Of a DNA stretch of 64,000 nt, positions 18,990 through 28,388 are shown in pieces; the first letter of the stretch is position 1; each line of letters starts with the position of its first letter. A program made the position numbers and the translations under genes. The stretch is from an uncultured Parasphingopyxis sp. (GTDB taxonomy: Bacteria; Pseudomonadota; Alphaproteobacteria; Sphingomonadales; Sphingomonadaceae), in contig CAJQMX010000025.1 of the NCBI GenBank assembly GCA_905479515.1, positions 66,180 to 130,179 of the forward strand, in the 5' to 3' direction. The notes under the pieces were generated by a model that saw nothing but the letters and a program-made list of their open reading frames with translations, was not told where the DNA came from and searched no databases.

Positions 18990-19735
18990 TTGTGGCGGCT
19001 AAGTTGAAGGTCGCACGGCAGCTTGAGTAAGTCTTGTCGTATCGTGTGTTGTCGCCTCTAAACTCCTTGATTTTGCTGAAGTCATTTTCGATCAAGTGTC
19101 GCCATTTTTAGGCTTCCTAGTCGCCGGGGATGTGGGTTCCGGGGTTTTTTGCGAGGATGACCACTTTGGCCAAAATATCATGCAAATACGCGCGCAACGC
19201 ACTTAGCATCGAATGCCTTGTCGGCCAGCATCGCCCCGAAAGTCAGGCCTATGATCGGGACTGGCACACCGGCGATTTCGTTACGCTGGCCCGGCAAAAG
19301 AACAAACCGTACGAGATTTCCTAAAGCATACGTTAGGGTAAGGATTTTTGTCGTAAGGCCGCTCCTCGATCGTACGGTGGCCTGATTGTGAGTCCCCCTT
19401 TAGCGCCGCTCGCCTACTAGCGAGTCATTACGATCGTGCCATCGACCAGAACATACTCAAAGTCGGGATCGCCTGATGCGACTTCGAATATGCGTTGGAA
19501 GACACCGTCATCGGCCCAATGCCAGAACTGGCGAAACACGCTGTTCCAAGCATCAGATCCGGTAGGAAGATCACGCCACGGCCCGCCAACCAGAACCTTC
19601 CAAACTACCGCCTCCAAGAGCAGGCGATTGTCCTTAGCCGTCGCCAGACGGCTGCGGGACGTCCCCGGCAATAGAGGCTCGATCAACTCCCACCTGCGAT
19701 CTGTTATCAAAAAGCGTTCACGGCGGATGCCCCCC
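18985..19735 (-). mobile_element. degraded IS5-family insertion sequence
   Basis: The N-terminal third of an IS5-type transposase is intact at 19417-19710 (97 codons: ITDRRWELIEPLLPG, GGPWRDLP, WADDGVFQRIF, YVLVDGTIV). The downstream stretch, read in shifted frames, still shows pieces of the C-terminus (AMLADKAFDA near 19220; IENDFSKIKEFRGDNTRYDK near 19080-19020; NLAATIIAL near 18995). Several frameshifts and stops separate the pieces, so the element is dead. It lies between the DUF305 gene and copD. A run of ten C at about 19731 may mark one edge; terminal repeats were not resolved. Confidence 0.75.
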
Positions 19736-20112
19736 CCCCTAAACAGAAGTTTGAATCACGCAGCGCAACCTATGGGAATCGTTATTCTCCACGGGGCCAA
19801 GTAACAAAGCTCTCATTTATAAATGACACATACGCCATAGGGGCTCCGGCAAGAGCAATACGCTCCCGCGGCCCTCTGAACTGCCAAGTGCCGACGAGCA
19901 AACCGTTTCGCCACAGTCGGCGTGGCGGGTCATAAATGAAATCTGACATCAGCTTTTCTAAAGTAGTCCAACGGTGTCGTTGACACTGCCCAGGCCTCGA
20001 TCTCGAGCAGGTCGCAGGCCAAGATAGATGCGAAGGCAATACTGCCATATTCAAAGCACGAAGGTTGATAGTATGTCTGATGCCGCTCTGAAATTGTGAA
20101 AACCTCAGCGCA
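19736..20112. other. stretch without a recognised gene, between the dead IS and copD
   Basis: One minus-strand frame (19782-20054, 90 codons) is open. Its product has no known motif and no ribosome site; its C-terminal half (LWRNGLLVGTWQF) could be a remnant. Nothing else was seen. Confidence 0.3.
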
Positions 20113-20970
20113 TCAAGCGCCCGGGCCTGTCAGGCTTGTGGCAGAGGCAATCGCGATGACGATCCCGCCAAAGAGAAGGTAATCAACGGTCAGTGTCCGA
20201 TGTAAAAGTCTTCGCCCGGCAGCGGCGTCCTTACTTATCTGCGCCGTCACCCAGAATTTGTTCGCTGCGCCCGCGCTTAAAGCAATGAGCACCAAGCCGA
20301 GCTTGATCGCAAGCAATCTTCCGTAGTCAGTTTCGATCAGTGTGGTGACCGAACCGCCAAGCTGGAAACTCAACCAGACACCACCCCCGATCAAAATCGG
20401 TATGGTCCAGACAGCCACTGTGCTAAAGCGTTTCATCCGCTGCAGGAGGACTGTGTCAGACATGGGCTTAATAGGCCACAAAACGATCGGCGCAGTGACC
20501 CACAAGGCTGCAATCGCAACATGGATTGAAACCAGTAGAGGGTTTAGCCCGGGCGCATCCATACCATGAGTGTGCCCACCAAGCCCCACACCCGCGAAAA
20601 CGGCTATCAATCCTGGAATCGAGAGCCATTTCAGGCCAGAGGCTGAAGAGATAAGAAGCGCTATTGCGCCTATCAGATAGGCAAGCGTCTGATCCCTGTT
20701 CGGTGTCCAGATCCAACCGAACAGGCTGAAATCAAAACTGTCTTCAAGGCCACCCGCCAGTTCAGCATTCATCAGGAACAGTCTAAGACAGACCGCCGCT
20801 GACAGAAGAACGGCGCAGCCAGCAATCAATCCCCGATTGCTGGCCCCGGTAATGTAGGTCTGCATGGATAGGCCAGCTGTACCGAGCAGGCCAACATAAA
20901 GGCCAATTTTGGTAAATAGCGTGAGGGCAATAAGCACCAGGCTAGCCAGTGATCGCGAAGCCGACCTCAC
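20113..20970 (-). CDS. copD: copper resistance protein CopD (inner membrane)
   Basis: The 285-residue protein has about eight membrane helices of the CopD/PcoD type. It includes GHTHGMDAPGL and HVAIAALWVTAPI, which carry conserved His residues in the membrane, and a final ASATSLTGPG. CopD is thought to move copper across the inner membrane with CopC. The frame begins at a GTG inside the end of copC. A second GTG at 20937, seven bases after the copC stop codon begins, is an equally good start; neither has a strong ribosome site. It is the second gene of a copC-copD unit. Confidence 0.88.
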   Translation of the reverse strand: MRSASRSLASLVLIALTLFTKIGLYVGLLGTAGLSMQTYITGASNRGLIAGCAVLLSAAVCLRLFLMNAELAGGLEDSFDFSLFGWIWTPNRDQTLAYLIGAIALLISSASGLKWLSIPGLIAVFAGVGLGGHTHGMDAPGLNPLLVSIHVAIAALWVTAPIVLWPIKPMSDTVLLQRMKRFSTVAVWTIPILIGGGVWLSFQLGGSVTTLIETDYGRLLAIKLGLVLIALSAGAANKFWVTAQISKDAAAGRRLLHRTLTVDYLLFGGIVIAIASATSLTGPGA

Positions 20971-21298
20971 CTTTCATGACGTGACCATCCTTGGCTACAG
21001 CGCGCCATTTGAGGATATATGGACCAGGCTCAAGCATCGGCAGTGGCACAGAGAACGACTTGCCCATTTCTCGCGGACGCTCGAACGCGATCTCAACAGG
21101 ATCACCATCCAGTGTCTCGAGCTCCACCCCGGCGAGACCAATATCCGCGCCGAACGAAAAGTCGAAAGACGCCGGTGCAACCTCGATCTGCGACCCGTTT
21201 TCAATGTTTGAAGACACAATGCTTGTGTGGGCGGATGCCGGTGCGGCAGCTATGGAAATGACCGCGAGGGTCGCAATCAAACTTCTAAGGAATTTCAT
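20942..21298 (-). CDS. copC: copper resistance protein CopC (periplasmic)
   Basis: The 118-residue protein has a signal peptide cut before HTSIVSS, so that the mature chain starts with the His used in the Cu(II) site of CopC proteins. The fold is a small beta barrel ending DGHVMKGEVGFAI, which supplies the second conserved His. It binds periplasmic copper and passes it to CopD. It is divergent from csoR, with CsoR box 3 between them, so it is probably induced by copper. Confidence 0.92.
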   Translation of the reverse strand: MKFLRSLIATLAVISIAAAPASAHTSIVSSNIENGSQIEVAPASFDFSFGADIGLAGVELETLDGDPVEIAFERPREMGKSFSVPLPMLEPGPYILKWRAVAKDGHVMKGEVGFAITG

Positions 21299-21334
21299 GA
21301 CCGCCTCTAGCGTTTGGTAAGACCAACTTTATAT

Positions 21335-21352
21335 ATACCCCGTAGGGAGTAT
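21335..21352. promoter_or_regulatory. CsoR-type operator 3 (csoR / copC divergent region)
   Basis: ATACCCC...GGGAGTAT forms an imperfect inverted repeat between the divergent copC and csoR genes. The csoR ribosome site AGGGAG (21344-21349) is part of the box itself, eight bases before the ATG. CsoR bound here would repress its own gene and probably copC-copD. Confidence 0.65.
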
Positions 21353-21357
21353 TGCCA

Positions 21358-21633
21358 ATGAAAACTGACACAAAAGAATCTGCGCTCAAGCGCCTTGCCC
21401 GGATTGAAGGGCAGGTGCGCGGTGTGTCGAAGATGATTACCGAGGATCGCTACTGCATTGATGTGGTCCGGCAGGTCCAAGCAATTAAGGCCGCACTATC
21501 GGGATTAGAGAAAGTGGTTCTCGACGACCATTTGGAAACCTGTGTCGATCATGCCCTCACAAGTGATGACGTGAAGGATCGACGTGAAAAGGTTGAAGAA
21601 CTGGTCGCCGTTCTCGGCGGCCGGAGAAAGTAG
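21358..21633 (+). CDS. csoR: CsoR-type Cu(I)-sensing repressor
   Basis: This 91-residue all-helical protein of the CsoR/RcnR/FrmR family has the Cu(I) ligand set Cys33, His58, Cys62 (YCIDVVRQ and DDHLETC) that separates CsoR from RcnR and FrmR. The conserved RLARIEGQVRG lies at the N-terminus. I preferred ATG 21358 to an in-frame TTG six bases earlier because AGGGAG is correctly spaced. Cu(I) binding releases CsoR from C-run/G-run boxes; four such boxes occur in this window. The next transcription unit starts 66 bases downstream with its own box. Confidence 0.92.
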   Translation: MKTDTKESALKRLARIEGQVRGVSKMITEDRYCIDVVRQVQAIKAALSGLEKVVLDDHLETCVDHALTSDDVKDRREKVEELVAVLGGRRK

Positions 21634-21641
21634 GCTTGCCC

Positions 21642-21663
21642 ATATACCCCCGAGGGAGTATAT
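21642..21663. promoter_or_regulatory. CsoR-type operator 4 (cus unit)
   Basis: Perfect ATATAC/GTATAT arms flank a C-run and a G-run (CCCC, GAGGG). The box lies 37 bases before the ATG at 21700, and a TATAAT (21685-21690) follows at a spacing consistent with a -10 element. It therefore probably controls the small Cys-rich gene and the cusCBA-cusF-PepSY genes behind it. Confidence 0.65.
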
Positions 21664-21699
21664 GTTTGTTAACGGCTGTTGCTGTATAATGGAATACGT

Positions 21700-22122
21700 A
21701 TGTTCAAGTTAACACGCCTTATGATCCTGATCGTGGTTGCCGCTTTCGCGGTGCAGCCAGTTATGGCGTGCTGTCTGACAGGCCATGGCGAGGCTGCTAT
21801 AGCTGACGCCGACACTGCAACACCCTCGTGCCACGATGCCACCGAGTCGATGAGCGACGTCTCGCTGGGCGTGTCCCACGAAATGCCAGGTCCTGTGGAT
21901 TGCCCGGGATGTCTCGACTGCGATAGTGCAATCATGCAAGCGCAATCGATTGATGACAGCGCATTACTAACGCAACTGCTCTCTGATGTTCCAATCGCCG
22001 TTCTTTCGGCGAAGTTCACAGGTTTTGGTTACAAGACAACTGTTTACAAGACAGGGCCGCCTGTTGACCCGCCCCTCAAAGCTTCAACGCCCATCAGCCT
22101 GAAACAGCGCCTGTTGATCTGA
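21700..22122 (+). CDS. small exported Cys-rich protein heading the cus unit
   Basis: The 140-residue protein, read from the second Met (21700), has a signal peptide ending VQPVMA just before a CC pair. The mature part holds CCLTGHG, SCHDA and DCPGCLDCDS, a set of Cys/His motifs suited to soft-metal binding. It resembles small proteins that precede cus or cop efflux operons, and is loosely DUF2946-like. It lies between CsoR box 4 and the TolC-like gene. The function is inferred from composition and place only. Confidence 0.55.
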   Translation: MFKLTRLMILIVVAAFAVQPVMACCLTGHGEAAIADADTATPSCHDATESMSDVSLGVSHEMPGPVDCPGCLDCDSAIMQAQSIDDSALLTQLLSDVPIAVLSAKFTGFGYKTTVYKTGPPVDPPLKASTPISLKQRLLI

Positions 22123-22200
22123 TCGGGCAGCCTCGCGCGTGTCCAATCGTTTTGGATGCGGGCTTTTTGCTGCTTGTTTCAATCAACCTGGTGCTGATCC

Positions 22201-23418
22201 ATGACCCCCTTACTAAAAATCACAATTGTTTGCGCGCTTTTCGCAGCGCCCTGGATAATGTCGTCCGCTGCGGCCCAGTCTATGGACGAACTCGAAGCAC
22301 GCCTTGCTGAACACCCAAGCCTCGCTGCGCTCACGTATCAGGCGGAAGCCAGCCGAGAACGCGGTCAGGCTGCCACGGCATTGCCGGACCCGGTCGTATC
22401 AGTCGGGATCAATAACTTCCCGATCTTTGACCCATCGTTTTCGGATTTTCTGCCTACCAACAAGGCCATTGGCGTGCGGCAGGAAATTCCAAATCGCGCC
22501 GGCCGCGAGGCGCGCGCAGGCGAAGCGCGCGCCCTCGCAGCGCAAACTGACCTTGTCCGTTCAGCGCAACTTGCCGCCTTGCGAGGCGAACTTATCGCCT
22601 TGCTTCACGAAAAGGCTCGCATCGAAAAGCAGCGCAGGCTCGCCGAGTTTCGCAATGCAAAATATGACGAACTGACCCAAGTGGTAGAAACCGAAATCGA
22701 TGCAGGACGTCCAGCGGTGTTCCGGCTTGCTGAGATTGAATCAGAGCGCACGGGCGTCTCTCGTATCCTGGTCGATCTTGATCGCGAGACCGCACAAATT
22801 GATGCCCGCCTGATTGATCTTGTCGGTCTGATCCCTGCTACGCCTGCGCCACCGGTTGTCCCGTTGGACTGGTCTGGACAAGCCATGGACTTTCATGCCG
22901 TACGTGTGGCGCAAGCCAGTATCCGTGTGGCGGACGAGTCAGTGGATGGTGCTGAAGCGGCATGGCGGCCAAATTGGGGTGCGCAGCTGACTTATCAACA
23001 GCGTGAGTCTGGCCCGAATTTCGCCGGAGATGACTGGGTTTCTGGCATGGTCACCTTCAGCGTTCCTCTCTGGGCAGAGCGCAACCAGGCACCGCGTCTT
23101 CGCGCTGCAAAAGCAGAACGTGGCAGCGCCGAAATGCGGTATCAGGCATCGGCACGCACCTCGGCTGCCCGATTTGCCAGTGAGGCTGCGGGCTGGCGCG
23201 CCGCACAAGACAATATCGCCGTACTTGAGCGCAATATCGCTGCTGTCGAAGACGAAATTGCTGCGCAACTAACCACTTACGAATCCGGCGTCGGTGATTA
23301 TGCGCCGATTATAGACGGCGAAATCGCCATCCTCAAACTGCGTTCTGATATCGCCGCTGAGGCGGCCCGTATGGCCGCCGCCATTGCCCGTATGAACGCG
23401 CTCCTGGTGCAATCATGA
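22201..23418 (+). CDS. cusC: CusC-like outer-membrane efflux protein (TolC family)
   Basis: The 405-residue protein has a signal peptide and two internally related helical halves typical of outer-membrane efflux proteins (AEHPSLAALTYQAEASRERG in the first; RVAQASIRVADESVDGAEAAW in the second). It forms the outer-membrane channel of the tripartite Cu/Ag pump. Its stop overlaps the start of the adaptor gene by four bases. The metal assignment comes from the neighbours (HMBD-bearing CusB, CusA and CusF). Confidence 0.85.
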   Translation: MTPLLKITIVCALFAAPWIMSSAAAQSMDELEARLAEHPSLAALTYQAEASRERGQAATALPDPVVSVGINNFPIFDPSFSDFLPTNKAIGVRQEIPNRAGREARAGEARALAAQTDLVRSAQLAALRGELIALLHEKARIEKQRRLAEFRNAKYDELTQVVETEIDAGRPAVFRLAEIESERTGVSRILVDLDRETAQIDARLIDLVGLIPATPAPPVVPLDWSGQAMDFHAVRVAQASIRVADESVDGAEAAWRPNWGAQLTYQQRESGPNFAGDDWVSGMVTFSVPLWAERNQAPRLRAAKAERGSAEMRYQASARTSAARFASEAAGWRAAQDNIAVLERNIAAVEDEIAAQLTTYESGVGDYAPIIDGEIAILKLRSDIAAEAARMAAAIARMNALLVQS

Positions 23419-25151
23419 AACAGTCCTTTATCCTCTTAGCGGCCTCCGCAGCCCTTTTGACAGCCTGCGGTGAACCCGCAGCCCTCAGTTCAACTTCAGG
23501 TGCTATGACGGCGTCGTCCGGGTCGTCAGCCGAAGCGGCCCAATACACATGTCCCATGCATCCCCATTACATCTCGACCGACCCGGATGGCTCCTGCCCG
23601 ATCTGCGGTATGGACCTGGTCCCGGTGAGCACAAGCACAAGCGCTACCCCTGCCGATGGCGCGATCGCGGTGGCGCCTGAAATGATCCAGACGATGGGCA
23701 TCAAAACCGCGCCCGTTGACGTCACCAATTTCGGGCGCTCATTGCGCGCCTTTGGCACAGTTGAAACAAATGAGCGGTTGGAAAATGTCAGCGTCTCGCG
23801 GCTTGAAGGCTGGATCGATGATTTGCGCGTTCGGGCCGAGGGCGACACGGTTCGCCCTGGCGCATTGCTGTACCGCGTATACAGCCCGGACCTCATCGCT
23901 GCGCAGAAAGACTATCTTGCCTCGCTCACCATCGGCAATGAGAACCGTATCGCAGCCGTTCGCCAAAGGCTTCGCTCTATTGGAATGCAGAATATGGCCA
24001 TAGAGCGCTTAACTGAAACGCGCGCCATAATTGAGCGTGTTCCCGTCTATGCGGAATCTGGCGGAACTGTTGCAGAGCTTCAGGTTAGCGAAGGCGACTA
24101 TATTAAACCAGGCACGCCGATTCTGCGCCTGCAATCTTATTCCGGCGTCTGGATTATTGCTCGAGTCCCCGAGCAAGACCTGGCGCTGATCGATACCGGG
24201 CTTGCCGTCCGCCTCGCGTTTCCAAGTGCTCCTGGCGCGCCAGCGGAAGGCCGGATCAATTACATCTACCCCACCATTGATCCGCGAACGCGAACGGGCG
24301 AAGTGCGGATTGAAGTCGACAATGCGGCGGGATATCTACGCCCTGGCGCCTATGCAGACATCTCGATGGATCTCGGCGGAGAAGCCCGCCTGTCCGTTCC
24401 AACAGAGGCCATTCTTCGAGACAGCCGCGGCGCACATGTAATTGTGGCCCTCGGTCAAGGCCGGTTTGCCGGGCGCGGTGTGCAGACCGGTATTACCGCC
24501 AATGGCCGAACAGAAATCATTGCTGGTTTGCAGTCTGGTGACTTGGTCGTTGCGAGCGGTCAGTTCATGCTCGACAGTGAGGTGAACCTGCGCGAAGGGT
24601 TCTCCAAGCTTCAGGCACCAATGGCCATTTCAGCTGGTCCCGACACACCACTTGCACAGCTTCCTGTTGACGCCAGCACGCTCGCGGAGATCGACCATTT
24701 TACCGACATGGCGCTCTATTTCCATGAGGCGTTGACGGACGGCTATAAGATCGACCCCTACTTCGTCGACCCGGCCTTGGGTCTGGGTGAAACCCTGCGC
24801 ACCCGGTTCGCGAACACCAAACTGATCCCTATCCTCGAACGGGCCGAAATCGCTCTGCGGGCAGCGAAAGACGCGCGTGAAGGTGAAGCTCTAAGAGTCG
24901 AACTTGAACGGCTCATGGAAGCGCTTGAACCATGGTTGCTAGAGGGCGCGCCAATCCATTATCGCGATGCGAGCCTGACACTTTTCCGCGAGACTGGCAC
25001 AGGCCGTCTCTGGCTTCAGGAAGGCGCCAAGCCAAACAATCCATATGGCGATAGCGTAGCCGAAGCCGTGTCCTGGCCCGACCCAATGGCTGGTATGGAA
25101 ATCAATACCGGCGAGCGTCCCTCGACCGATCCCCATGCTGGGCATCGCTAG
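23415..25151 (+). CDS. cusB: CusB-like periplasmic adaptor with heavy-metal-binding domain
   Basis: The 578-residue membrane-fusion protein has a lipobox (LLTACG, Cys19). An HMBD motif YTCPMHPHY...CPICGMDLVP lies at 44-70, followed by barrel-sandwich and hairpin regions of the RND adaptor type (VSEGDYIKPGTPILRL, GVWIIARVPE). A C-terminal extension of about 170 residues ends in EINTGERPSTDPHAGH and may bind metal. The HMBD is typical of Cu/Ag adaptors. It overlaps cusC and is nine bases from cusA. Confidence 0.9.
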   Translation: MKQSFILLAASAALLTACGEPAALSSTSGAMTASSGSSAEAAQYTCPMHPHYISTDPDGSCPICGMDLVPVSTSTSATPADGAIAVAPEMIQTMGIKTAPVDVTNFGRSLRAFGTVETNERLENVSVSRLEGWIDDLRVRAEGDTVRPGALLYRVYSPDLIAAQKDYLASLTIGNENRIAAVRQRLRSIGMQNMAIERLTETRAIIERVPVYAESGGTVAELQVSEGDYIKPGTPILRLQSYSGVWIIARVPEQDLALIDTGLAVRLAFPSAPGAPAEGRINYIYPTIDPRTRTGEVRIEVDNAAGYLRPGAYADISMDLGGEARLSVPTEAILRDSRGAHVIVALGQGRFAGRGVQTGITANGRTEIIAGLQSGDLVVASGQFMLDSEVNLREGFSKLQAPMAISAGPDTPLAQLPVDASTLAEIDHFTDMALYFHEALTDGYKIDPYFVDPALGLGETLRTRFANTKLIPILERAEIALRAAKDAREGEALRVELERLMEALEPWLLEGAPIHYRDASLTLFRETGTGRLWLQEGAKPNNPYGDSVAEAVSWPDPMAGMEINTGERPSTDPHAGHR

Positions 25152-25160
25152 GAACCCGTT

Positions 25161-28100
25161 ATGTCAGATCAAACCCCTCACACGCCTGACCATCTTGCTG
25201 GACGCGACCCTTCCAAGTCCTGGGTCGCTGGTCTCATCTCGTGGTCGATCACCAACCAGTTGATCGTTCTGGTGCTTTGCGCAGCACTCGCGGTCTCAGG
25301 CTGGATGGCTGTTCAGAGCACGCCGCTGGATGCCGTACCCGATCTTACGGACACGCAGGTCATTATTCGCACGGATTTTCCGGGCCAAAGCCCGCAAATC
25401 GTCGAAGACCTCGTTACGTATCCACTCTCGACCAATCTGCTGGGCCTGCCCAAAACCAAGGATGTACGCGGTTCTTCCATGTTCGGCACCAGCTTTGTCT
25501 ATGTCATTTTCGAAGATGATGTAGACCTATATTGGGCTCGGTCGCGTGTTCTGGAAGCGCTTTCGCGTCTTGGAAACACTTTACCGGATGGCGCCGTCCC
25601 GCAGCTCGGTCCTGATGCAACCGGCGTCGGCTGGGTGTACCAGTATGCGCTGGTCGACAAGACCGGTGGAACTGATCTGGCAGAGCTGCGCTCGCTGCAG
25701 GATTGGTTCCTGAAGCTTGAACTCTCCGGCGTTGAGGGGGTCTCGGAAGTCGCATCCGTTGGCGGCTTTGTCCGCGAATACCAGATCCTGATCGATCCGA
25801 ACCTCCTGCGTTCGTATGACATCCAGCTTAAGCGTGTAGCGGAAGCGGTAAAGTCCGCCTCCAGCGAAGTCGGCGGCCGTGTTATTGAACAGAGCGAAAG
25901 CGAATTTGTGATCCGTTCATCAGGCTATGTCGATGAGAAAGCCGACCTCGAACAGGTTGTTCTCTATGCTGCCGATGGCTCACCAGTTCTGTTATCGGCC
26001 GTTGCGCGGATCATTGAAGGCCCCGCGCTTCGCCGGGGTGTTGTGGAACTGAATGGCGAAGGCGAAACGGTCGCCGGGATCGTTATCATGCGCGATGGCG
26101 AGAATGCACTTACGGTTATTCAACGGGTCAAAGCCAAACTCGCAGAACTCCAGCGCGGCCTGCCTGACGGGGTTGAGATTGTCACCGTTTATGATCGCGC
26201 ACCGCTCATCGAAGGTGCGGTGAAATACCTTGAAGAAAAACTGCTGGAAGAAGGCATCGCGGTTGCGCTGGTCATCCTGATTTTCCTCTTGCATGTGCGC
26301 TCGTCACTTGTCGCAATCATCACGCTGCCACTTGGCGTACTGGGGGCGTTTCTGATCATGTCATTCCAGGGTGTTACGGCAAATATTATGAGCCTTGGCG
26401 GCATCGCCATTGCCATCGGGGCGATGGTGGACGCCTCGATTGTGCTCGTCGAGAATGCCAGCCGCAAACTGTCGGAGATTGGCGATAAGCCAAGCGCGGC
26501 GGAGCGGCGACGCACCGTGATCGAAGCGGCTCAGGAAGTCGGTCCCGGCATCTTTTTCTCCCTGCTGATCATCACCGTCTCCTTCCTGCCAGTGTTTGCC
26601 CTGACCGGTGAAAGTTACCGCCTGTTCAGCCCGCTCGCTTTCACCAAAACCTATGCGATGGCCTTTGCGGCCATTCTCTCTGTCACGCTGGTGCCTGTGT
26701 TGATGCTTTATCTGATGCGGGGCAAGTTCCGCCGGGAGGAAGCCAATCCGCTCAACGCATTCTTCATCTGGGCTTACAAGCCGATCCTGCACGCTGCGCT
26801 GCGGTTCAAATGGGTGACCGTCGCTCTTGCCATCCTGATGACGGCCAGTGTGATTATTCCATTGCAGCGCGTTGGATCAGAATTCATGCCCGCCCTCTAT
26901 GAAGGCGAATTACTATATATGCCGACAACGCTACCCGGCGTTTCCGCCACCAAGATGCGCGAAATTCTCGGCCAGACCAATCGCGTAATGATGACCGTGC
27001 CTGAGGTTGAACGCGTTTTTGGCAAGGCAGGCCGCGCCGACACTGCGACGGATCCCGCACCGCTGACCATGATCGAGACGTGGATCAAGCTGAAACCCAA
27101 AAGTGAGTGGCGACCGGGCATCACAGTCGATGATATCACTGCTGAACTGGACGCCAGGTTACAAATGCCCGGCCTCGTCAATTCCTGGGGGTATCCGATC
27201 AAGATTCGTATGGACATGGTTTCGACCGGCGTGCGTACCCCGGTCGGCATCAAGGTCACCGGCGACAATCTGATCGAAATCGAGCGTATTGCACGCGATG
27301 TTGAAGCGGCTGTCGCGGATGTGTCAGGCACGCGCTCAGCCTTTGCCGACCGCGTGCTCGGCGGCAAATATCTCGAAATCACGCCTGACCGGGCTGAGCT
27401 TGCCCGGCGCAATATCGATATGGGCGTTTTCCAAACTGTGGTTCAGACCGCGCTTGGCGGTATGCGTCTCTCCCAATCGGTCGAAGGCCGGGAGCGTTAT
27501 GACATCATGCTGCGCTATGACGGACCGTTCCGCGAAACACCAGAAGACCTTGGCAATATCCTTGTCCCAACGCCGACCGGGGCACACATCCCGCTCGGCG
27601 AGTTGGCCACAATCGCCTATACTGAGGGTCCGCCTATGATCCGCTCGGAGAATGCACGCCTCACGGGTTGGATATTTGTGGACATTGCGGGCCGAGATAT
27701 GGGCAGCTATGTCAGCGACGCCAGACAGGTGGTTGCCGACGCAGTCACCCTGCCAGCGGGCTATGCAATTGAGTTCTCGGGTCAGTATGAACAAATGCAA
27801 GCCGCAAGCGAGCGCCTGCAGATCGCTATTCCGGCGGCTATCGGCCTGATCTTCCTACTCTTGATGTTGCATTTTGGCCGCCTTGATCGCACCGCGATTA
27901 TCATGCTGTCGCTGCCATTCGGTTTGATTGGGGGGCTCTGGGCGGTCTGGCTCGCGGGGTACAACCTCTCGGTGGCTGTGGCTGTCGGCTTTATCGCGCT
28001 CGGCGGCATCGCCGTTGAAACGGCCGTCATCATGCTGCTCTATATCGATGGCCAAGTACGCACAGAAAACCCAACCAGTCGGGAAGATCTGTTTGGCGCT

Positions 28101-28388
28101 ATCAGCCGCGGCGCAGCCATGCGTGTCCGACCGAAATTGATGACTGTGCTGACAATTCTTGTCGGTCTTGCGCCGGTCTTCCTGACCGACGGTCTTGGCG
28201 CCGATGTCATGCGCCGCATTGCTCTACCCATGCTGGGCGGCATGATTTCAACCCTCTTGCTGACCCTGATCGTGATCCCGGCGATCTACTATATCTGGGT
28301 AGGCAGAACCCTGTCCGCGCGCGCCGGATCCGATACCCAAGACGCGCCCACCCTCATAAACACACCTCAAGGAGACCCCACACAATGA
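25161..28388 (+). CDS. cusA: CusA-type RND heavy-metal efflux pump
   Basis: This 1075-residue RND permease has 12 membrane helices and two large periplasmic loops. The helix 4 signature GAMVDASIVLVEN matches the monovalent-metal (Cu+/Ag+) group rather than the Co/Zn DFG pattern. The periplasmic GELLYMPTTLPG keeps the Met of the CusA metal site. It exports Cu(I)/Ag(I) from periplasm or cytoplasm through CusC. Its last four bases overlap the CusF-like gene. Length and motifs are as expected. Confidence 0.94.
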   Translation: MSDQTPHTPDHLAGRDPSKSWVAGLISWSITNQLIVLVLCAALAVSGWMAVQSTPLDAVPDLTDTQVIIRTDFPGQSPQIVEDLVTYPLSTNLLGLPKTKDVRGSSMFGTSFVYVIFEDDVDLYWARSRVLEALSRLGNTLPDGAVPQLGPDATGVGWVYQYALVDKTGGTDLAELRSLQDWFLKLELSGVEGVSEVASVGGFVREYQILIDPNLLRSYDIQLKRVAEAVKSASSEVGGRVIEQSESEFVIRSSGYVDEKADLEQVVLYAADGSPVLLSAVARIIEGPALRRGVVELNGEGETVAGIVIMRDGENALTVIQRVKAKLAELQRGLPDGVEIVTVYDRAPLIEGAVKYLEEKLLEEGIAVALVILIFLLHVRSSLVAIITLPLGVLGAFLIMSFQGVTANIMSLGGIAIAIGAMVDASIVLVENASRKLSEIGDKPSAAERRRTVIEAAQEVGPGIFFSLLIITVSFLPVFALTGESYRLFSPLAFTKTYAMAFAAILSVTLVPVLMLYLMRGKFRREEANPLNAFFIWAYKPILHAALRFKWVTVALAILMTASVIIPLQRVGSEFMPALYEGELLYMPTTLPGVSATKMREILGQTNRVMMTVPEVERVFGKAGRADTATDPAPLTMIETWIKLKPKSEWRPGITVDDITAELDARLQMPGLVNSWGYPIKIRMDMVSTGVRTPVGIKVTGDNLIEIERIARDVEAAVADVSGTRSAFADRVLGGKYLEITPDRAELARRNIDMGVFQTVVQTALGGMRLSQSVEGRERYDIMLRYDGPFRETPEDLGNILVPTPTGAHIPLGELATIAYTEGPPMIRSENARLTGWIFVDIAGRDMGSYVSDARQVVADAVTLPAGYAIEFSGQYEQMQAASERLQIAIPAAIGLIFLLLMLHFGRLDRTAIIMLSLPFGLIGGLWAVWLAGYNLSVAVAVGFIALGGIAVETAVIMLLYIDGQVRTENPTSREDLFGAISRGAAMRVRPKLMTVLTILVGLAPVFLTDGLGADVMRRIALPMLGGMISTLLLTLIVIPAIYYIWVGRTLSARAGSDTQDAPTLINTPQGDPTQ

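Noticed and set aside
19782..20054. 90-codon frame between the dead IS and copD as a real gene
   Set aside because: No start signal, no motif and placed in decayed IS surroundings; kept only as a note in the gap entry.
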